The position numbers were made by a program, and so were the translations under genes. Below, one piece after another: positions 60,306 to 64,000 of a stretch of DNA of 64,000 nt. The stretch comes from Rheinheimera sp. GTDB lineage: Bacteria; Pseudomonadota; Gammaproteobacteria; Enterobacterales; Alteromonadaceae. The first letter of the stretch is position 1; each line of letters starts with the position of its first letter. The DNA lies in assembly GCA_003482455.1 (NCBI GenBank), contig DMYW01000037.1, forward strand, positions 25,890 through 89,889. Reading direction: 5' to 3'. The notes beneath the pieces are model-generated. The model searched no databases. It had not been told where the DNA came from and worked only from the letters and a program-made list of their open reading frames with translations.

Positions 60306-63134
60306 ATGAGTGATTACAAACACACCCTGAACCTGCCAGATACCGCCTTTGCGATGAAAGCGAATCTGGCACAACGTGAACCGCAAATGTTGGCTGCGTG
60401 GACAGACGCTGATCTGTATGGCCAAATTCGCGCCGCGAAAAAGGGCAAAAAGACCTTTATTTTGCACGATGGCCCTCCGTACGCCAACGGCAACATTCAT
60501 ATCGGTCACGCGGTGAATAAAATCCTCAAAGACATTATCGTTAAAGCCAAAACCTTGGCTGATTTTGACGCGCCTTATGTGCCAGGTTGGGACTGTCACG
60601 GCCTGCCAATTGAACTGGTAGTCGAGAAAAAATATGGCAAGCCAGGTGTAAAACTATCGGCCGCTGAATTTCGCGAAAAATGCCGCGAATACGCCTTAAC
60701 GCAAATCGAAGCGCAAAAAACTGATTTTATCCGCTTAGGCGTTTTAGGTGATTGGAACAATCCATACCGCACCATGGACTTCGCGTTTGAAGCCAATATC
60801 ATCCGCTCATTGGGCCGAATTGTTAAAAATGGCCATTTGCATCAAGGCTTTAAACCTGTGCATTGGTGCACCGATTGCGGCTCGGCGTTAGCTGAAGCCG
60901 AAGTGGAATACCAAGACAAAGTATCTCCAGCTATCGACGTGCGTTTTGCGGTGGTTGATGCCGCTGTCGCCGATAAATTCGACCATCCAGCCGGTCATGC
61001 CGGCACTGGCCCGCTGTCGATTGTCATCTGGACCACCACGCCATGGACCATTCCAGCCAACCGTGCTGTGGCATTAAACGCCGCCTTGCAATACAGCTTG
61101 GTGCAAGTGGAAGAAGGCCCACATGGCGCCGAGCGTCTGATTTTAGCCACCGACTTAGTCGCCGATGTGATGGCACGCGCTGGCATTGAAAAATACCATG
61201 CGCTGGGTTTTGCCAAAGGCGAAGCGCTGGAGTTGGTGAAACTCAAACACCCACTGTATGACTTCGAAGTGCCAGTGGTGCTTGGCGATCACGTGACGAC
61301 GGATTCTGGTACTGGTGCAGTACACACGGCGCCTGGCCATGGTCAAGAAGACTTTGAAGTCGGCTTAAAATACGGTTTAGAAGTAGCAAACCCAGTTGGT
61401 GGTAATGGCGTGTATCTGCCAGATACGCCGCTGTTTGCCGGCCAACACGTGTTTAAAGCCAATGACTCGGTAGTGGAAGCACTCAAAGAGCGTGGTGCCT
61501 TGTTGGTGCATAAAGCCTACAAACACAGCTACCCACATTGCTGGCGCCACAAAACACCGATCATCTTCCGCGCGACGCCACAATGGTTCGTCAGCATGGA
61601 ACAAGCGGGTCTGCGTAGCACCTCGTTAAACGAAATCGAAAAAACCCGTTGGATCCCAGATTGGGGTCAACAACGGATTGAAAACATGGTTGCCGGTCGC
61701 CCAGATTGGTGTATCTCACGCCAGCGGACCTGGGGTGTGCCTATTGCCTTGTTTGTCGACAAAGACACCGGCGCTTTGCATCCAAATAGCGAGGCGCTGA
61801 TGGAGCAAGTGGCAGAGCGCGTGGAAAAAGCCGGCATTCAAGCTTGGTTTGATTTAGACGCAGCTGAACTGCTGGGCGCGGATGCCGCACAATACGTCAA
61901 AGTGACCGACACCTTGGACGTCTGGTTTGACTCGGGCGTCACGCACGCTTGTGTCATCGACCCACGCCCAGAATTTAACGGCGCAACCCAAGCCGATTTG
62001 TATTTAGAAGGCTCGGATCAACACCGCGGCTGGTTTATGTCATCGTTAATGACTGGCGTGTCCATCAAAGGTCACGCACCGTACAAACAAGTGCTGACGC
62101 ACGGTTTCACCGTCGATGGCGAAGGCCGCAAGATGTCCAAGTCGCTTGGCAACGTGGTGTCGCCACAAGACGTGATGAATAAGCTCGGCGCGGACATTTT
62201 ACGTTTGTGGGTTGCCACCACCGACTACACCTCGGAGATGACGGTTTCCGATGAGATCCTAAACCGCGCTGCCGACAAATACCGCCGCATCCGTAACACA
62301 GCTCGCTTTATTCTGGCGAACTTAAACGGCTTTAACCCAGACACCGATTTAGTGCCGCTGGATCAGTTGGTTGAATTAGATCTGTGGATGGTGCAACGCG
62401 CCGCTGAGCTGCAACAAGAAATCGCCGCCGATTACGATGATTATCAGTTCCATTTGGTCAGCCAAAAACTGATGAACTTCTGTACCGTCGAACTTGGCAG
62501 CTTCTACTTAGACGTGATTAAAGACCGTCAATACACCGCCAAAACCGACGGCTTGGCGCGTCGCTCGTGCCAAACCGCACTGTTCCACATCATCGAAGCG
62601 ATGGTGCGTTGGATGGCGCCGGTGATGAGCTTTACCGCCCAAGAAATTTGGCAAGCGTTGCCAGCACGGCAAGAGCCGTTTGTCTTTACCGGTACTTGGT
62701 ACAACGGTTTTGCGGACGTGCCAGCGGGTAAAGTCAGCGATGCGTTCTGGCGTCAATTGCTCGACGTACGCGCAGAAGTCAATAAAGTGCTCGAAGGTGT
62801 ACGTAAAGAAGGTGCCATCGGTGCATCCTTGCAAGCCGAAGTGACCTTGTTTGCCGACGGTGAACTCGGCGCACAACTGGCGCAGCTGGGCGATGAATTA
62901 CGCTTTGTGTTGATCACCTCCACCGCCGCTGTCGTACAAGATGCAGCACCAGCAGATGCCGTGGCGACCGGGATTGCCGGTTTGAGCGTGAAGGTGCAAG
63001 CCTCGACGGCGCCTAAGTGTGACCGCTGCTGGCATCACCGCCACGATGTGGGGGCCAATGCGGCCCACCCAAGCATCTGTGTGCGCTGTGTCGATAACGT
63101 CGAAGGCGAAGGCGAAAGCCGGGTATTTGCATAA
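60306..63134 (+). CDS. ileS: Isoleucyl-tRNA synthetase
   Basis: Class I synthetase of 942 residues (E. coli 938). HIGH motif GNIHIGHAVNK (about 58-68), KMSKS in GRKMSKSLGN (about 604-612), the CP1 editing domain with TPWTIPANRA, and a C-terminal zinc finger with four cysteines (KCDRCWHH...CVRCVDN). The ATG at 60306 matches the family start MSDYKHTLNLP. The stop overlaps lspA by one base. Confidence 0.98.
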   Translation: MSDYKHTLNLPDTAFAMKANLAQREPQMLAAWTDADLYGQIRAAKKGKKTFILHDGPPYANGNIHIGHAVNKILKDIIVKAKTLADFDAPYVPGWDCHGLPIELVVEKKYGKPGVKLSAAEFREKCREYALTQIEAQKTDFIRLGVLGDWNNPYRTMDFAFEANIIRSLGRIVKNGHLHQGFKPVHWCTDCGSALAEAEVEYQDKVSPAIDVRFAVVDAAVADKFDHPAGHAGTGPLSIVIWTTTPWTIPANRAVALNAALQYSLVQVEEGPHGAERLILATDLVADVMARAGIEKYHALGFAKGEALELVKLKHPLYDFEVPVVLGDHVTTDSGTGAVHTAPGHGQEDFEVGLKYGLEVANPVGGNGVYLPDTPLFAGQHVFKANDSVVEALKERGALLVHKAYKHSYPHCWRHKTPIIFRATPQWFVSMEQAGLRSTSLNEIEKTRWIPDWGQQRIENMVAGRPDWCISRQRTWGVPIALFVDKDTGALHPNSEALMEQVAERVEKAGIQAWFDLDAAELLGADAAQYVKVTDTLDVWFDSGVTHACVIDPRPEFNGATQADLYLEGSDQHRGWFMSSLMTGVSIKGHAPYKQVLTHGFTVDGEGRKMSKSLGNVVSPQDVMNKLGADILRLWVATTDYTSEMTVSDEILNRAADKYRRIRNTARFILANLNGFNPDTDLVPLDQLVELDLWMVQRAAELQQEIAADYDDYQFHLVSQKLMNFCTVELGSFYLDVIKDRQYTAKTDGLARRSCQTALFHIIEAMVRWMAPVMSFTAQEIWQALPARQEPFVFTGTWYNGFADVPAGKVSDAFWRQLLDVRAEVNKVLEGVRKEGAIGASLQAEVTLFADGELGAQLAQLGDELRFVLITSTAAVVQDAAPADAVATGIAGLSVKVQASTAPKCDRCWHHRHDVGANAAHPSICVRCVDNVEGEGESRVFA

Positions 63135-63634
63135 TGCAGTTATTTAAAGAAACAGGCTGGCGCTACTGGTGGCTGGCATTGGTGTGGTTGGTTACTGACC
63201 AACTCACCAAACTTTGGGTGATTAGTCGTTTTGAACTGGGCGAGTCTATCAACTTGTTACCGGTATTTAGTTTTACCTATGTCCGTAACTATGGCGCTGC
63301 GTTTTCTTTTTTGGGCGACGCAGACGGTTGGCAACGCTGGTTATTTACCGGCATCGCCGTGGTGGCAGCTGTGGTATTAAGCGTCTGGTTAAGTCGTTTG
63401 AATAAAAGCCAGTGGAAACTGTCACTGGCGTTAGTGTCAATTGTCGCCGGTGCTATTGGTAACTTAATTGATCGGGTCAGTTACGGCTACGTGGTTGATT
63501 TTCTGCATGTATTTTACCAAGAGTGGAGCTATCCAGTATTTAACATCGCCGACTGCGCCATATGCATTGGTGCCGGCTTGCTGATTTGGGATAGTTTCAC
63601 GGAACAACCGAAAGCGTCGGAGAGCAAAGCATGA
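63134..63634 (+). CDS. lspA: Lipoprotein signal peptidase
   Basis: Inner-membrane aspartic peptidase that cuts lipoprotein signals after lipidation. The product is 166 residues with four helices and the two catalytic Asp in GNLIDRVSYGYVVDFLHV and VFNIADCAICIG. Substrates encoded in this window would include PilW, BamB and MltF. It starts on the ileS stop (TAATG) and overlaps fkpB by 4 bases. Confidence 0.98.
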   Translation: MQLFKETGWRYWWLALVWLVTDQLTKLWVISRFELGESINLLPVFSFTYVRNYGAAFSFLGDADGWQRWLFTGIAVVAAVVLSVWLSRLNKSQWKLSLALVSIVAGAIGNLIDRVSYGYVVDFLHVFYQEWSYPVFNIADCAICIGAGLLIWDSFTEQPKASESKA

Positions 63635-64000
63635 TAGGTGCAAGCAGTACTGTCATTTTTCATTTTGATATCAAACTCGCCGACGGCAGCGCCGCCGAAA
63701 GTACTCGGGTGCACAACAAACCAGCCAAGAGCCAAATGGGCGATGGCTCTTTGTCACCAGCCTTTGAAGCGCAGCTAATGGGATTAACCGCAGGCGATAG
63801 CAAAACCTTCACGCTGGAGCCGCAAGACGCCTTTGGTATGCCAAACCCAGATAACATTTATTATGTCGATCGCAGCCGTTTTTCCTTAGAAGCTCCAGCA
63901 CAAGTCGGCATGATTATCGGCTTTGCGATGCCAGATGGTTCGGAATTGCCGGGCTTAGTACGCGAAGTGGTTGGTGATTCGGTAACGATTGATTTTAACC
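63631..64000 (+). CDS. fkpB: FKBP-type peptidyl-prolyl isomerase FkpB (3' end outside window)
   Basis: SlpA-type isomerase; 123 residues are visible. It starts MIGASSTVIFHFDIKLADGS and has the FKBP core plus the inserted IF domain (SLSPAFEAQL, FGMPNPDNIYYVDRS, MIIGFAMPDGSELPG). The start overlaps the lspA stop (ATGA). In relatives ispH follows. The gene continues past the window. Confidence 0.92.
   Translation, partial: MIGASSTVIFHFDIKLADGSAAESTRVHNKPAKSQMGDGSLSPAFEAQLMGLTAGDSKTFTLEPQDAFGMPNPDNIYYVDRSRFSLEAPAQVGMIIGFAMPDGSELPGLVREVVGDSVTIDFN

Overview
The window is a chromosomal segment (about 52% GC by eye) of a gammaproteobacterium, most likely an Alteromonadales/Chromatiaceae member near Rheinheimera, Arsukibacterium or Alishewanella. 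I base this on gene order and protein style (isc cluster behind cysE, rlmN-pilW-rodZ-ispG-hisS-yfgM-bamB-der, guaBA, rpsT/murJ-ribF-ileS-lspA-fkpB, MipA with DUF3019, a FucP/NagP-type sugar porter), not on a database search. I see no rRNA, tRNA, CRISPR array, insertion sequence or prophage. Both window ends cut genes: cysE at the left and fkpB at the right.

Layout. 1-5.96 kb: cysE, then iscR-iscS-iscU-iscA-hscB-hscA-fdx behind two adjacent type-1 IscR boxes; the operon ends at a terminator with no iscX. 6.1-8.9 kb: two paralogous outer-membrane porins and a one-lobe PstS-like periplasmic protein. 9-19 kb: ndk and the rlmN-pilW-rodZ-ispG-hisS-yfgM-bamB-der block, in which pilW carries two extra LysM domains. 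19-25 kb: a small nucleotidyltransferase-fold protein, then (minus strand) a TonB-dependent receptor, a MipA/OmpV barrel, a DUF3019 protein and a response regulator/sensor kinase pair; a shared 21-bp motif lies upstream of the receptor and mipA genes. 25-29.7 kb: xseA (with 18-bp tandem repeats over its stop codon), guaB and guaA.

29.9-32.7 kb is the most unusual segment: four tightly packed genes for a Tat-exported SPGYWKTH protein, a PqqD-like peptide chaperone, an HprK-related kinase and a nucleotidyltransferase. It resembles the tailoring half of a ribosomally made peptide system without a cyclase or leader protease. 32.7-41.7 kb: a PspB-like membrane protein, tadA, a previously untracked 59-residue basic protein with its own promoter, mltF, purL and an M13 metallopeptidase. 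41.9-45.3 kb: an HlyD adaptor and a C39-peptidase ABC exporter with no visible precursor peptide. 45.7-52.7 kb: ompW with an FNR-like box, an FHS-family sugar porter, an OlsF-like fusion acyltransferase, ghrA, an enoyl-CoA hydratase and a GNAT enzyme.

52.7-64 kb: a 37-residue membrane peptide with promoter and dyad, smrA, two small membrane proteins, an M28 aminopeptidase, a HlyU-type redox regulator, rpsT (conserved TTG start), and murJ-ribF-ileS-lspA-fkpB. Most of the window is core metabolism and envelope biogenesis. The accessory content is concentrated in the porin trio, the receptor/two-component locus, the kinase/PqqD cassette and the C39 exporter.
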